A DNA stretch of 64,000 nt, from positions 248,001 through 312,000 of the forward strand of contig NZ_MSYM01000018.1 in assembly GCF_001938565.1 (NCBI RefSeq), written 5' to 3'. The notes under the pieces are model-generated. The model made no database searches. It worked only from the letters and a program-made list of their open reading frames with translations, and was not told where the DNA came from. This document shows, piece after piece, positions 1-10,833 of this stretch. The stretch is from Rhodoferax antarcticus ANT.BR. GTDB taxonomy: Bacteria; Pseudomonadota; Gammaproteobacteria; Burkholderiales; Burkholderiaceae_C. Positions within the stretch are counted from its first letter, which is position 1; every line of letters begins with the position of its first letter. The position numbers and the translations under genes were made by a program.

Positions 1-2159
1 AGCGGATCTTTTTCGCCACCGCCGCCGTCGAGTGTGCCTGCACCGTCTTCACCATCGACCGTGCCACCCTCCAGAATCCCTTCAATGTAATTGGGCTCGC
101 CCTGGCTTTTCAGGTAGCCAACTACGCGGTGCACTTCCTCGTCGCTGACAAACGCACCATGCACGCGAACGGGTAAGCCGGTGCCACTGGGCATGTAAAG
201 CATGTCGCCCATGCCCAGCAGGGCTTCAGCGCCCATTTGGTCGAGGATGGTGCGGCTGTCGATCTTGCTGCTGACCTGAAACGCAATACGCGTCGGAATA
301 TTCGCCTTGATCAGCCCGGTGATCACATCCACGCTGGGGCGCTGGGTGGCCAGAATCAGGTGGATACCGGCAGCCCGTGCCTTTTGCGCCAAGCGGGCGA
401 TGAGTTCTTCAATCTTCTTGCCCACCACCATCATCAAATCAGCCAGTTCGTCGATCACCACCACGATGTGCGGCAGGCGCTCCAGTGGCTCGGGCGCTTC
501 AGGCGTCAGGCTGAACGGGTTGCCAATCAGCTCGCCGCGCGCCTTGGCGTCGTCCATGCGGGTATTGAAGCCCGCTAGGTTGCGCACGCCCATCTTGCTC
601 ATCAGTTTGTAGCGGCGCTCCATTTCGGCCACGCACCAGGTCAGGCCGTTGGCCGCCTGTTTCATGTCGGTGACCACCGGGCACAGCAGGTGCGGAATGC
701 CCTCATACACCGACATCTCCAGCATCTTGGGGTCAATCATCAGCAAGCGCACGTCATGCGCCTCGGCCTTGTACAGCAGGCTCAAAATCATCGCGTTGAT
801 ACCCACCGACTTGCCAGAACCCGTGGTACCAGCCACCAAAACGTGCGGCATTTTTGCCAGGTCAGCCACCACCGGGTTGCCGATGATGTCTTTGCCCAAA
901 CCCATGGTCAGCATGGATTTGGCTTCGTTGTAGATCTTGGAGCCAAGAATCTCGCTGAGCTTGATGGTCTGGCGCTTGGCATTGGGCAATTCCAGCGCCA
1001 TGTAGTTCTTGCCCGGTATGGTTTCCACCACACGGATCGACACCAGGCTCAAAGACCGCGCCAGGTCTTTGGCCAAGCCCACAATTTGTGAACCTTTAAC
1101 CCCCGTGGCCGGCTCGATTTCATAACGCGTGATCACCGGGCCAGGCTGCGCCAGCACCACGGACACGTCCACACCGAAGTCTTTGAGCTTTTTCTCGATC
1201 ATGCGGCTGGTCATCTCCAGCGTCTCGGGTGCCACGGTTTCCTGGCGCAACAGGGCTGCATCGAGCAAATCGACCTGTGGCAGCTTGCCATCGAGTTCGC
1301 GAAACAGCGGCTTCTGGCGCTCTTTGACCGCCCGGTCGCTCTTGGGTACTGCGGCCAGCAGCGGCTCGATCACGACCACCGGTTTGGGATGCGGCCCAGC
1401 CATGTCTTGGCGCTCTTCCACCCGCACTTCGGCGCGCGCCTGTGCGGCCTGCTGGCCCAGGGCCACGTCTTCTTCCAGGGCGATCTTTTCGCGCCGGGTA
1501 TCGATCTGGCTGAACATCCAGGCGCCTAGCCGCTCGGCCAACTGTCCCCAGGAAAACCCAAACACCAGCGACGAGCCGATGACGCCAGTGGCTATGGCCA
1601 CCAGCCCCGAGCCGGTGTAGCCGAGCAACTGCATCCCCAGCGGCCCCACAAAATAGCCCAAAACGCCCCCGCTATGGCCGGGCAGTTGCGCCTCCAGGCT
1701 GTAAAAACGCGTCCACTCCAACATCGCGCTGGCACACAGCAGCAGCACCAGACCCAGCCAGAACAGCGCCCGGTCACGCCCCGGCCGTGGCACTGATTCC
1801 AGTGGCACACCAGGTGCCAGTGGCCTGTCGTGGCCGCGCAGCCAGCGTGCCAAAGCCGACAGCCAGACGCGCAAACCCGCCGCCACACCCCACCACACCG
1901 AATAGCCCAGCAAGAAATAACTGCCATCGGCCAGCCAGGCCCCAAGCTGGCCCGCGTAATTGCGTTGCGGCGCACCTGTCCCAGACGTGGACCAGGCCAG
2001 ATCAAGCGGGGAATAGCTCAGCAAGGCCAGCAGCCACAGTGCCAGGGCGGCAGAGGCCAATACCAGCCAAAGTTCATCGGCAAAGCGACCCAGGCCGGAG
2101 CGCGGCGCTCTGGACGTGTCGCCGCGGGATGCATTGAGGGTGTTAAGTGAGTAAGTCAT
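1..2159 (-). CDS. ftsK: DNA translocase FtsK, C-terminus beyond window
   Basis: Septum-anchored, ATP-driven DNA pump that clears the chromosome terminus and activates XerCD recombination at dif. The reading frame is open from the ATG at 2159 to the window edge, giving about 719 residues. Residues about 29-50 and several later hydrophobic stretches up to about 185 form the membrane domain. A charged linker follows, then the RecA-like motor with Walker A GTTGSGKS at about residue 443 and the Walker B-like stretch [12 protein letters not shown]. The frame reaches the acidic/glycine-rich linker after the motor; the DNA-reading gamma winged-helix domain would lie off the left edge. The Crp/Fnr gene ends 6 bp upstream of this start, so the two may be cotranscribed. 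Identification is firm; only the C-terminus is unseen. Confidence 0.95.
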   Translation of the reverse strand, partial: MTYSLNTLNASRGDTSRAPRSGLGRFADELWLVLASAALALWLLALLSYSPLDLAWSTSGTGAPQRNYAGQLGAWLADGSYFLLGYSVWWGVAAGLRVWLSALARWLRGHDRPLAPGVPLESVPRPGRDRALFWLGLVLLLCASAMLEWTRFYSLEAQLPGHSGGVLGYFVGPLGMQLLGYTGSGLVAIATGVIGSSLVFGFSWGQLAERLGAWMFSQIDTRREKIALEEDVALGQQAAQARAEVRVEERQDMAGPHPKPVVVIEPLLAAVPKSDRAVKERQKPLFRELDGKLPQVDLLDAALLRQETVAPETLEMTSRMIEKKLKDFGVDVSVVLAQPGPVITRYEIEPATGVKGSQIVGLAKDLARSLSLVSIRVVETIPGKNYMALELPNAKRQTIKLSEILGSKIYNEAKSMLTMGLGKDIIGNPVVADLAKMPHVLVAGTTGSGKSVGINAMILSLLYKAEAHDVRLLMIDPKMLEMSVYEGIPHLLCPVVTDMKQAANGLTWCVAEMERRYKLMSKMGVRNLAGFNTRMDDAKARGELIGNPFSLTPEAPEPLERLPHIVVVIDELADLMMVVGKKIEELIARLAQKARAAGIHLILATQRPSVDVITGLIKANIPTRIAFQVSSKIDSRTILDQMGAEALLGMGDMLYMPSGTGLPVRVHGAFVSDEEVHRVVGYLKSQGEPNYIEGILEGGTVDGEDGAGTLDGGGGEKDP

Positions 2160-2165
2160 AGACTG

Positions 2166-2840
2166 TTAGCGCGGGATCAGGCGGCGTTCGTTGAGCTCAA
2201 TAGAGCCGTCTTCCTGCGGATTGATGAAGCCTTGGTCTTCAAAATCGCGCATCACCCGGCTCACCATTTCGCGAGAGGCACCAACCATCTTGGCGATGTC
2301 CTGGCGTGTCATCTTGTCGCAAATCAGCAGACCTTGGTCTCCTCTGGGTTGGGCAGCGTCCATCAGCACTTTGGCCACGCGCCCGTACACATCCATCAGC
2401 GCCAGTGAAATCACCTTGTCACTCGACTGACGCAACCGTTGCACCAGCCCCTTCATGATCCAGACGGCAATGGTCTGGTTTTCGGCCAGGCAACGTACAA
2501 ACTCGGCATGGCTGAGCACCAGCACATCGGTCTGCACCTCGGTTTTAACGCTGGCAGAGTGAGCTTTGCCATCGATCAGGCTCATCTCACCGATGTAATC
2601 ACCCTGCCCTAGCGTATTCAGAATCACCTCTTTGGCGCACCGGTCGGACATGATCACCCGCGCCCGACCGGACAAAATAATGAACAAAGCACCGCTTATC
2701 CGACCCTGTTCGATAATCAGTTCACCCCGTTTGAAGCGCTGTTTGACTACCGTCTTAGACAAATGCGACATCTGCGACGCAGTCAATCCCGAGAAAATAG
2801 GAACCCGGCGCAGCAAGTCTGAAGTTGTCAACATCGCCAT
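2166..2840 (-). CDS. Crp/Fnr family transcriptional regulator
   Basis: A 224-residue cyclic-nucleotide-binding-fold regulator. Residues about 12-130 form the effector beta-roll, with the phosphate-binding-like segment GDYIGEMSLIDG. Residues about 150-215 form the Crp-type winged helix, with recognition region TRQDIAKMVGASREMVSRVM. The N-terminal cysteine cluster of FNR is absent, so oxygen sensing through an iron-sulfur cluster is unlikely. The effector cannot be told from sequence. It is transcribed divergently from trxB across a 135-bp gap and sits 6 bp before ftsK on the same strand. Confidence 0.9.
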   Translation of the reverse strand: MAMLTTSDLLRRVPIFSGLTASQMSHLSKTVVKQRFKRGELIIEQGRISGALFIILSGRARVIMSDRCAKEVILNTLGQGDYIGEMSLIDGKAHSASVKTEVQTDVLVLSHAEFVRCLAENQTIAVWIMKGLVQRLRQSSDKVISLALMDVYGRVAKVLMDAAQPRGDQGLLICDKMTRQDIAKMVGASREMVSRVMRDFEDQGFINPQEDGSIELNERRLIPR

Positions 2841-2972
2841 CTCATCACCCTTATAAACTCTAACCCCTGGAACGCATAGGATTTCAATGCATCAAAATAG
2901 CGGTTGAGCAACCAGCTAGTTTAGAAACTATTCGCAACTGTACACGGCAACCACCCTGGCTTTAAAAGGTAA

Positions 2973-3929
<957 letters not shown>

Positions 3930-3952
3930 AACCCTTGCACCAGCGAGCTAAA

Positions 3953-4104
3953 AGCCCGCCCCGATAGCGGGCTATAATGATCGGCTTTGCTGAACGCTCC
4001 CGTGAGGGAATCGATCAGCAATCGGGTTACCGCCACCCTTTTTCTTGGCGAGGTGAGGCTCCCAACGTCAGTTGGGGCCGTTAAAAAGTATCGGAGTGAC
4101 CTCA
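3953..4104 (+). promoter_or_regulatory. putative promoter and leader of rpmB-rpmG
   Basis: The gap between trxB and rpmB holds a 7-bp GC-rich hairpin (AGCCCGC/GCGGGCT, 3953-3973) and a perfect -10-like TATAAT at 3973-3978 without a clear -35. A roughly 100-nt leader follows, with a second hairpin (CCCAAC/GTTGGG, 4061-4076). An RBS-like GGAGTGA lies just before the rpmB ATG. The first hairpin may instead end trxB transcripts. A structured leader would suit ribosomal protein autoregulation, but that is inference. Confidence 0.45.
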
Positions 4105-4338
4105 ATGGCACGCGTATGTGAAGTCACGGGCAAAGGCCCGATGGTCGGGAACAAGGTTTCCCACGCCAACAACAGAACCAAGCGCCGGTTTCTGCCAAAC
4201 CTGCAATATCGCCGCTTCTGGGTTGAGTCTGAAAACCGCTGGATTCGTCTGCGGATCTCCAACGCCGGTCTGCGTTTGATCGACAAAAAAGGCATCGACA
4301 CTGTGCTCGCAGACTTGCGCGCGCGTGGTCAGGCTTAA
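4105..4338 (+). CDS. rpmB: 50S ribosomal protein L28
   Basis: A 77-residue basic protein beginning [20 protein letters not shown], the standard L28 N-terminus, and ending in the usual [12 protein letters not shown]-like tail. I chose ATG 4105 over the in-frame ATG 33 bp upstream because family members begin with MARVC and an RBS-like GGAGTGA precedes it. The rpmG start follows 23 bp after the stop, the usual bacterial L28-L33 pair. Confidence 0.97.
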   Translation: MARVCEVTGKGPMVGNKVSHANNRTKRRFLPNLQYRRFWVESENRWIRLRISNAGLRLIDKKGIDTVLADLRARGQA

Positions 4339-4361
4339 TCACTCCATTCAGAAAGACCATC

Positions 4362-4532
4362 ATGGCAAGCAAAGGCGGACGCGAAAAAATCAAGCTGGAA
4401 TCGACAGCCGGCACCGGTCACTTCTACACGACCGACAAGAACAAGAAGACCACTCCTGAGAAGCTGCTGATCAAGAAATTTGATCCCAAAGCTCGCAAGC
4501 ACGTGGACTACAAGGAAATCAAGCTGAAGTAA
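4362..4532 (+). CDS. rpmG: 50S ribosomal protein L33
   Basis: A short open frame of 56 codons starting [15 protein letters not shown] and ending [11 protein letters not shown], which is the full proteobacterial L33 pattern. It has no zinc-binding cysteine pairs, so it is the C-minus (zinc-independent) form. It is second in the rpmB-rpmG operon and is followed at once by a strong terminator. Confidence 0.96.
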   Translation: MASKGGREKIKLESTAGTGHFYTTDKNKKTTPEKLLIKKFDPKARKHVDYKEIKLK

Positions 4533-4545
4533 TTCAGCGCCTTCC

Positions 4546-4588
4546 TGACCACAAAAAAGCCCGCATGATGCGGGCTTTTTTGTGGTCA
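4546..4588. terminator. bidirectional intrinsic terminator after rpmG
   Basis: Perfect 21-bp inverted repeat with a single-base loop. The core stem is GCCCGCAT/ATGCGGGC, flanked by A6 on the left and T6 on the right. It can act for rpmG on the plus strand and for minus-strand transcripts from the desaturase side. Confidence 0.9.
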
Positions 4589-4604
4589 AAATACTCTTTT
4601 AATA

Positions 4605-4641
4605 ATAGCTACCAGCGCAATCTCCATAAGGGCTAGAAGCC
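4605..4641 (+). repeat. 37-bp dispersed palindromic repeat, intergenic copy
   Basis: Copy of the window-wide family with consensus ATAGCTACTGGCGCTTAT, three variable bases, then ATAAGGGCTAGAGGCC. This copy keeps ATAGCTACCAGCGC and CCATAAGGGCTAGAAGCC. It lies between the rpmG terminator and the 3' end of the desaturase gene. Confidence 0.8.
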
Positions 4642-4660
4642 TAAAACGCTTATAAAATTT

Positions 4661-5851
4661 TCAGGCCCGCACAGAGCGCAGGCGCAAGGAAAACTCTTGC
4701 AGCGCAGCAATGCCGCTGGCCTCGGCCCGCTGGCACCAGCCCTGCAAATCGGCGGCAAGTTGTTCACGGGTGTGCGAGCGGTTCAGCCACATCTGGCGCA
4801 ACTCTTCACGCATCACCACCATCTTGTCGAGCACCGGCGAGGCAGCCCGCGCGGCTGCCAGCTGCGCGGCAACGGCCTTCGGGATCTTCTCGGCATCACG
4901 GTGCAGCCAGCTTCTGGCAGCGCGAATCACGGCCACGTCTGCCTGGCGGGCTTTGAGCGCAGCCACCTCGTCATTAAAGGCGCGACGCATGCCCTTGGCG
5001 TAGCCCGCCATCAGTTCAAAGCGGTTTTGAATCAGCGCTTCGAGCGTTTGCTCGTCTGCCATAGCGCGCACCATGCCCAGCGCCAGCTTCGGCGGTGTCT
5101 TTTTGACGCTGGCCAAACCAAGGCGCTGCAACAGACTGATGTACATCCAGCCAATGTCGAACTCGTAGCGCTTCACCGACAGCTTGGCCGATGTCGGGTA
5201 GGTGTGATGGTTGTTGTGCAACTCTTCCCCGGCAATCAGCACACCCCAGGGCGAGATGTTGGTGCTGGCATCGGGTGCTTCAAAGTTTCGGTAGCCCCAG
5301 TAATGCGCCGCGCCGTTGATGATGCCTGCGGCCATCACTGGCGTCCAGATCATTTGCACCGCCCACACGGCCAGGCCCGCGGCACCAAACAGGGTCAGGT
5401 CGATGAGCAGCATGGCCACGACACCCACCATGGAAAAACGGCTGTACAGGTTGCGTTCGAGCCAGTCATTGGGGGTGCCATGACCGTAACGCGCCAGCGT
5501 TTCCTGGTTTTTCGTTTCCTTGCGATACAGCTCGTAGCCCTGCAGCAGCACAGTTTTGATGCCGTAGACATGCGGGCTGTGCGGGTCTTGCGGCTGTTCG
5601 CACTTGGCATGGTGCTTACGGTGGATAGATGCCCACTCTTTGGTCACCTGCCCGGTGGTCAGCCACAGCCAGAAGCGAAAAAAATGCGCCGCGATCGGGT
5701 GCAGATCCAGCGCGCGGTGCGCCTGGTGCCGATGTAAAAAGATGGTGACGCTGATCATGGAGATGTGTGTCATCACCAGCGTGAACAGCACGATTTGCCA
5801 CGCACTCAGGCTCCACAGGCCTTGTGCGGCCCAGTCCAACAACGAATTCAT
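4661..5851 (-). CDS. acyl-CoA/acyl-lipid fatty acid desaturase
   Basis: Membrane di-iron desaturase of 396 residues. The three histidine boxes are HRHQAHRA (about residue 40), HRKHH (about 77) and HNNHH (about 213), between hydrophobic membrane segments, as in the delta-9 desaturase family. The last 130 residues or so are a charged, mainly helical extension rather than a cytochrome b5 or ferredoxin domain, so electrons would come from a separate partner. Expected role: introducing a cis double bond into membrane acyl chains. It lies 38 bp before the methyltransferase stop, on the same strand and downstream of it. Confidence 0.9.
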   Translation of the reverse strand: MNSLLDWAAQGLWSLSAWQIVLFTLVMTHISMISVTIFLHRHQAHRALDLHPIAAHFFRFWLWLTTGQVTKEWASIHRKHHAKCEQPQDPHSPHVYGIKTVLLQGYELYRKETKNQETLARYGHGTPNDWLERNLYSRFSMVGVVAMLLIDLTLFGAAGLAVWAVQMIWTPVMAAGIINGAAHYWGYRNFEAPDASTNISPWGVLIAGEELHNNHHTYPTSAKLSVKRYEFDIGWMYISLLQRLGLASVKKTPPKLALGMVRAMADEQTLEALIQNRFELMAGYAKGMRRAFNDEVAALKARQADVAVIRAARSWLHRDAEKIPKAVAAQLAAARAASPVLDKMVVMREELRQMWLNRSHTREQLAADLQGWCQRAEASGIAALQEFSLRLRSVRA

Positions 5852-5889
5852 CTTTTTGCCTCTCTTGATTTAAGGCGTGATAGCCAAAA

Positions 5890-7179
5890 CTACTTGCGCT
5901 GCCAGACAGCGGCAAAAAACCCGTCAGTCTGGTGCTTGTGCGGCCAAAGCCTTAGATATCGCTGGCTGTTGTCGCCACCGCTGCACAAGTCTGCGGCTTG
6001 CGCCACTTTGAGGCCGGTCAGCACTTCACCAACGTCCATCGGCTCAAAATCAGGATTAGCTTGCGAAAACGCCTGCGCAATGGCTTCGTTTTCCTGCGGC
6101 AGCACGCTGCAGGTGGCATACACCAAACGGCCACCCGACTTCAGCAGGCGCGCCGCGCTTTGCAGGATGGCGGCTTGCTTGACCGTCATTTCCTCCACAG
6201 CTTTCATGTCCTGACGCCATTTCAGATCAGGATTGCGGCGCAGTGTGCCCAGGCCGGTGCAGGGCGCGTCCACCAGCACCCGGTCAATCTTGCCTGATAG
6301 ACGCTTCACGCGGTCGTCGCGCTCATGGGCAATCGCCGCTGGATGCACATTGCTCAGGCCGCTGCGTGCCAGCCGTGACTTGAAGGCGTCCAGCCGACCT
6401 GCTGACGTATCAAACGCATACAGGCGCCCAGTTGAGCGCATGGCTGCGCCAATGGCCAGCGTCTTGCCGCCAGCACCCGCACAAAAATCCACCACCATCT
6501 CACCGCGTTTGGCATCAAGCAGCATGGACAACAGCTGCGAACCCTCGTCCTGCACCTCAAAATCACCGCGCACAAAGGCCTCATGCTTGTTCAGCGTCGG
6601 CTTGCCCGCAATGCGCAAGCCCCACGGGGAATACGCTGTGGGCACGGCCTTGATGCCAGACACTGCCAGCGCCTTTTGCACGTCAGCACGCTTGGCCTTG
6701 AAGGTGTTCACGCGCAAGTCCAGCCCGGCGCCTTTGTTCAAGCTCTCCACCAGAGGCCAGAAGTCAACCCCCAGCTGGTCTTTGAGGGGCTGCACCAACC
6801 ACTCAGGCAGGTTGTGGCGATGGCGCTCCATCAGGTCTTGCGGCTTGATTTTTTCACATTGATCAAGCCAGTTGACTTCTTGCTCACTTAAAGCGCTGCG
6901 TAAAAAGTCGCCGGGGCCGTAAAAGCCCAGAATCGCCAGACGGCGCTCTTTGGGGCCGCTGCCCGAGGGTGCAAAGTGGTCAAACAGGTTCTTTTTGCGC
7001 AGCACGGTGTAGACCGTCTCGGTCAGCGTGGCGCGCTCGCGCGGCCCCAAGCCACGGTTGTCGCGGAAAAACCGCGACACGATGGCGTCAGCCGGGTGAT
7101 CTAATTTGAGGGTCAGACGCACCAGTTCAGAACAGGCGTCAAGCAGGGCTTTTGGATGCATAGCCGGGCATTGTCCCAT
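5890..7179 (-). CDS. rsmB: RsmB/NSUN-type rRNA cytosine-C5 methyltransferase
   Basis: SAM-dependent methyltransferase of about 429 residues. An N-terminal NusB-like helical region is followed by the Rossmann domain with SAM motif DFCAGAGGKT, the catalytic-site motif DAPCTGLGTLRRNP and the second cysteine motif YATCSVLPQENE. This two-cysteine arrangement is that of RsmB/RsmF m5C methyltransferases acting on 16S rRNA. Start choice is open: GTG at 7191, ATG at 7179 (preceded by GGTGGA about 8 nt upstream, used here) or ATG at 7161. The exact rRNA position is not provable from sequence. Confidence 0.85.
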   Translation of the reverse strand: MGQCPAMHPKALLDACSELVRLTLKLDHPADAIVSRFFRDNRGLGPRERATLTETVYTVLRKKNLFDHFAPSGSGPKERRLAILGFYGPGDFLRSALSEQEVNWLDQCEKIKPQDLMERHRHNLPEWLVQPLKDQLGVDFWPLVESLNKGAGLDLRVNTFKAKRADVQKALAVSGIKAVPTAYSPWGLRIAGKPTLNKHEAFVRGDFEVQDEGSQLLSMLLDAKRGEMVVDFCAGAGGKTLAIGAAMRSTGRLYAFDTSAGRLDAFKSRLARSGLSNVHPAAIAHERDDRVKRLSGKIDRVLVDAPCTGLGTLRRNPDLKWRQDMKAVEEMTVKQAAILQSAARLLKSGGRLVYATCSVLPQENEAIAQAFSQANPDFEPMDVGEVLTGLKVAQAADLCSGGDNSQRYLRLWPHKHQTDGFFAAVWQRK

Positions 7180-7298
7180 GCCTGATTCCACCGCAGACAG
7201 TCTGTGGCTTAGAGAGCCCCCAGGGAACTTTACGCAGGTTTACCCTTCTGATTACCGCCCTTCACGGTGTTGCCAGACAATGCCGACTGCTTATTTTC

Positions 7299-8717
7299 AT
7301 GACCCACGCCAGCTTGACCATGCCAGCCATCCCCGCCCTGCCTTTTTGCGCCAGCCAAACCAAGCCACGAGGGCGCCCGTATGCGGTGATCGTGGGGCTG
7401 ATGCTGGCCACCTTAACTGGCTGCGCCAGCATCTTCCCAAGTGCCTCGGCTGAAGGACAAGGCCCTGCCACCAGCGCCGGGCCGCAGTTGCAGTCCTGGT
7501 GGCACAACCTGAACGACGCCACCCTGCACCAGCTGATCAACGACGCCTTGCTGGCCAACCCCACGGTGGACGCGGCGCGCGCTGCGGTGCGGCAAGTGCG
7601 TGCCCTGCGCGATGCAGAACTGGCCTCACAGCGGCCGCAGCTCGGGCTGTCAGGCTCACTGCAACGCAACACCTCAGAGGGTTCATCCAGCAGCACCGCC
7701 GCCCGCACCGGGCTGGATGCCAGTTGGGAACTGGACATTTTTGGGGCCAAGCGCAGCGCGCTGGCCAGCCGCGACGCGGGAATTGTGGTGGAAGTCAACA
7801 ACCTGCGGGATGTGCGCTTAAGCCTGAGTGCCGAAGTCGCCCTGGCCTATATCCAACTGCGTGGCCAGCAGGCGAAGCTGGATATTGCCCAACGCAACCT
7901 GACCAGCCAGCAGGAAACCCTGCAAATCACGCAGTGGCGCGCGCAAGCCGGGCTGTTGACCTCGCTGGAAGTAGAGCAGGCCCTGACCGCTGCCGCGCAG
8001 ACCTCGGCGCAAATTCCGGCGCTGCGCAGCAGCCTGGGCAAAACCCGCCACAGCCTGGCCGTGCTGACCGCACGACCACCGACCGAACTGGATGCGCTGC
8101 TGCAAGCCACACAACCCATTCCGCAAGCGCCAAGCCAAGTAGCTGATGTGATTGAGGCCGATCGCATGCGCCAGCGCGCCGATGTGCGCGCGGCGCAGGC
8201 ACGCATCACCGCTGCCCTAGCCAACGTGGACGCCGCAGACGCCGCACGCCACCCCAAATTCAAGCTGGGTGGCTCGGTTGGCCTGACAGCACTCACGCTA
8301 GCGGGCCTGACCAACGGCGCCGCTGTGGCAACCCAAGTGCTGGCCAGCATGAGCGCTCCGCTGTTTGACGGTGGCGCGGTGAATGCCCAGGTCAAGGTGC
8401 AGCAAGCGGGGGTCGACCAAGCCCGAGCCAATTACCAAACGACCCTGTTGACGGCCCTGAAAGATGTAGAAGATGCCATGCTCAGCTGGCGCAACGACAA
8501 AGACCGGCTGATTTATCTGCAACAGGCCGCCACTGCCGCTGAAAACGCCGACCTACTGGCGCAAAACCGCTTTGCCAGCGGCCTGATCGACTTTCAGACG
8601 GTGCTGCAAACCCAGCGCACCCTGCTCAGCGCACAAGACAGCCTAGCGGGCGTGCAGGCCGACCTGAGCAGCGATTACGTGCGAATCGTCAAAGCCATCG
8701 GTGGCGACTGGCAATAG
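7299..8717 (+). CDS. outer-membrane efflux lipoprotein, TolC/NodT family
   Basis: Outer-membrane channel of a tripartite efflux pump, 472 residues. The N-terminus has a hydrophobic signal followed by lipobox LTGC (Cys near residue 43), so it should be a lipoprotein. Two OEP repeats follow, rich in Ala/Gln/Leu helices, with a typical second-repeat motif SAPLFDGGAVNAQVK. The first in-frame ATG gives a rather long n-region before the signal core; a second ATG 21 bp downstream (7320) is possible. It is first in the operon, 44 bp before the membrane-fusion gene. Confidence 0.88.
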   Translation: MTHASLTMPAIPALPFCASQTKPRGRPYAVIVGLMLATLTGCASIFPSASAEGQGPATSAGPQLQSWWHNLNDATLHQLINDALLANPTVDAARAAVRQVRALRDAELASQRPQLGLSGSLQRNTSEGSSSSTAARTGLDASWELDIFGAKRSALASRDAGIVVEVNNLRDVRLSLSAEVALAYIQLRGQQAKLDIAQRNLTSQQETLQITQWRAQAGLLTSLEVEQALTAAAQTSAQIPALRSSLGKTRHSLAVLTARPPTELDALLQATQPIPQAPSQVADVIEADRMRQRADVRAAQARITAALANVDAADAARHPKFKLGGSVGLTALTLAGLTNGAAVATQVLASMSAPLFDGGAVNAQVKVQQAGVDQARANYQTTLLTALKDVEDAMLSWRNDKDRLIYLQQAATAAENADLLAQNRFASGLIDFQTVLQTQRTLLSAQDSLAGVQADLSSDYVRIVKAIGGDWQ

Positions 8718-8761
8718 CGCCTTCACCCTCTTTCAACTGTATTTCCCGAACACCTCACTCT

Positions 8762-10075
8762 ATGGCTGACAACTTAAAAACCTCTTCTGGTGCCAATCCT
8801 GACGCCAGTGCCTTGCAGGCGCTGCTGAATGCGCCAGCGCAAGTAGCTTGGTGGCGCAGGCGCACTGTCTGGGCGGTGGCTGTCTTGGCCCTTGTGGCTT
8901 TTGGCGCTTACTACGCGTGGCAGCAAAGCAAGCTGCACGCAGCGGCCCCCAGTTATGTGACCGAGCCCGCCAGCATTGGCAACCTCACCCTGAATGTCTC
9001 GGCCAATGGCACGCTGCAGCCTACCCGCTCGGTGAACATTGGCAGCGAGCTCTCTGGCACGGTGCGCGCGGTGCTGGTAGACGTGAACTCCGAGATTAAA
9101 AAAGGCCAGGTACTGGTGGAATTGGACACCGCCAAACTCAATGATCAGGTGACTCGCTCGCGCGCGGCCGTCGCGTCGGCACAGGCGCAACTGGCCCAAA
9201 CCATCGCCACCGCGCGCGAAAGTCAGGCCAGCCTGGCGCGGCTGGAAGAGGTTTCGCGCCTGTCGGGCGGCAAAGTACCCTCGGCCTCTGAACTCGACAG
9301 CGGCCGCGCGACGCTAGAGCGTGCGGTGGCAGCAGAGGCCAGTGCCCGCGCCAACCTGGATTCAGCCCGCGCCACCTTGTCCACCGATGAGACCAACTTG
9401 TCCAAAGCCTCAATTCGCTCGCCGATTGACGGTGTGGTGCTGACCCGCAGCGTGGACCCCGGCAACGCCGTAGCCGCCTCATTGCAAGCCGTGACACTGT
9501 TCACCATTGCCGAAGACCTGAGTCAACTGCAACTCAAGGTGAATGTGGACGAGGCAGATGTGGGCCGCGTCAAAGTCGGCCAAAAGGCCAGTTTCACGGT
9601 GAGTGCGTTCCCGGCGCGGCGCTTTCCGGCCACCATCACCATCGTGTCGTATGGCTCCACCATCACCGACAACGTGGTGACCTACGTCACGCAAATGGAT
9701 GTGGTCAACGACGATCTGAGCCTTCGCCCCGGCATGACCGCCACAAGCACCATCACCGCTGTGGAACGTAAAGGCGTGCTGTTGGTGCCCAACACGGCGC
9801 TGCGCTTTGCACCGCCCGTGGCAGAAGCGGATGCGCCCAAGGCGAATAGTGGCTTCATGAGCAAGATGATGCCCAGCAGGCCCCGCCCACGCAAAACGGC
9901 CAGCGGCGGCCCGGCCAAACGCGTGTGGGTGCTGCGCGACGGCGCGCCGATGGAGATGAATGTCACCGCCGGCATCAGCGACGGCCGAATGACCGAAATT
10001 TTGGAAGGCGACCTCCAGGCAGGCATGGCCGTCATCACCGAACAACGCACCAACGCCACCGCTGCCAAACCATGA
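8762..10075 (+). CDS. macA: MacA-like periplasmic adaptor (membrane fusion protein)
   Basis: A 437-residue HlyD/RND-MFP adaptor. One transmembrane anchor lies at about residues 37-55. A lipoyl half-motif, a long Ala/Gln/Arg coiled-coil hairpin (about 120-220) and the second lipoyl half (IRSPIDGVVLTRSVDPGNAV) follow, then beta-barrel and membrane-proximal domains. It would link the inner-membrane MacB permease to the upstream outer-membrane channel. A Lys/Arg/Pro-rich insertion near residues 360-385 is unusual and looks like a flexible loop. Its stop overlaps the ATPase start (ATGA). Confidence 0.88.
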   Translation: MADNLKTSSGANPDASALQALLNAPAQVAWWRRRTVWAVAVLALVAFGAYYAWQQSKLHAAAPSYVTEPASIGNLTLNVSANGTLQPTRSVNIGSELSGTVRAVLVDVNSEIKKGQVLVELDTAKLNDQVTRSRAAVASAQAQLAQTIATARESQASLARLEEVSRLSGGKVPSASELDSGRATLERAVAAEASARANLDSARATLSTDETNLSKASIRSPIDGVVLTRSVDPGNAVAASLQAVTLFTIAEDLSQLQLKVNVDEADVGRVKVGQKASFTVSAFPARRFPATITIVSYGSTITDNVVTYVTQMDVVNDDLSLRPGMTATSTITAVERKGVLLVPNTALRFAPPVAEADAPKANSGFMSKMMPSRPRPRKTASGGPAKRVWVLRDGAPMEMNVTAGISDGRMTEILEGDLQAGMAVITEQRTNATAAKP

Positions 10076-10833
10076 GCGACGCACCGCTGATCCAACTCAA
10101 GGGCGTAACCAAGCTGTACGGCGAGGGCGCGACCGCCCTGCTGGCGCTCAAAGGGGTTGACCTGACCATTGAGGCCGGGGAGTTTGTGGCCATCATGGGC
10201 CCCAGCGGCTCAGGCAAATCCACGGCCATGAACACCCTGGGCTGCCTGGACACCCCGACCACGGGCGAATACCTCTTCAACGGCGTGCATGTCGAAAAGC
10301 TCAGCCGCGACCAGCGCGCGCTGCTGCGCCGCAACTATCTGGGCTTTGTGTTTCAGGGCTTCAACCTGCTGGCACGCACCAGCGCGCAAGAAAACGTGGA
10401 GTTACCCCTGCTGTACCGCGGCGAGCCCGCCAAACAGCGCCATGCCGCCGCCAAAAAAGCGCTCGAATCGGTGGGCCTGGGCGGCTGGGAACACCACACC
10501 CCCGCTGAACTCTCGGGCGGACAGCAGCAGCGCGTGGCAATTGCCCGCGCCATCGTCACCGAGCCTGCGGTACTGCTGGCTGACGAGCCCACCGGCAACC
10601 TCGACACCCAGCGCAGCTTTGAGATCATGGACTTGCTGTGGAAGCTCAATATAGACCACGGCATCACCGTGCTGATGGTCACCCATGAGGCTGACATGGC
10701 GGCGTATGCCAAACGCATCGTGCGTTTTGTCGACGGCGTAGTTGCCAAAGACGAGCGCAACCTGCACCCGAAGGCCCTGACGAAAACCCCGCCTGCGGCA
10801 CTGCTGCACGCTAGCCAGGCGGAGCCCGCCTGA
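10072..10833 (+). CDS. macB: MacB-type ABC transporter ATP-binding protein
   Basis: A 253-residue ABC ATPase with Walker A GPSGSGKST, Q-loop region FVFQGFNLL, signature LSGGQQQR, Walker B VLLADEPTGNLD and the H-loop in MVTHEAD. This is the LolD/MacB subfamily. In E. coli MacB the ATPase and permease are one chain; here they are separate genes with a 1-nt overlap. ATG 10072 is chosen because it overlaps the macA stop and gives the usual N-terminus; the longer upstream frame is only read-in through macA. Confidence 0.9.
   Translation: MSDAPLIQLKGVTKLYGEGATALLALKGVDLTIEAGEFVAIMGPSGSGKSTAMNTLGCLDTPTTGEYLFNGVHVEKLSRDQRALLRRNYLGFVFQGFNLLARTSAQENVELPLLYRGEPAKQRHAAAKKALESVGLGGWEHHTPAELSGGQQQRVAIARAIVTEPAVLLADEPTGNLDTQRSFEIMDLLWKLNIDHGITVLMVTHEADMAAYAKRIVRFVDGVVAKDERNLHPKALTKTPPAALLHASQAEPA

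Noticed and set aside
4697-5737. Long plus-strand open frame (346 codons) opposite the desaturase
   Set aside because: Composition is typical of an antisense shadow (His/Arg/Gln-rich) and the minus-strand frame has clear desaturase histidine boxes.
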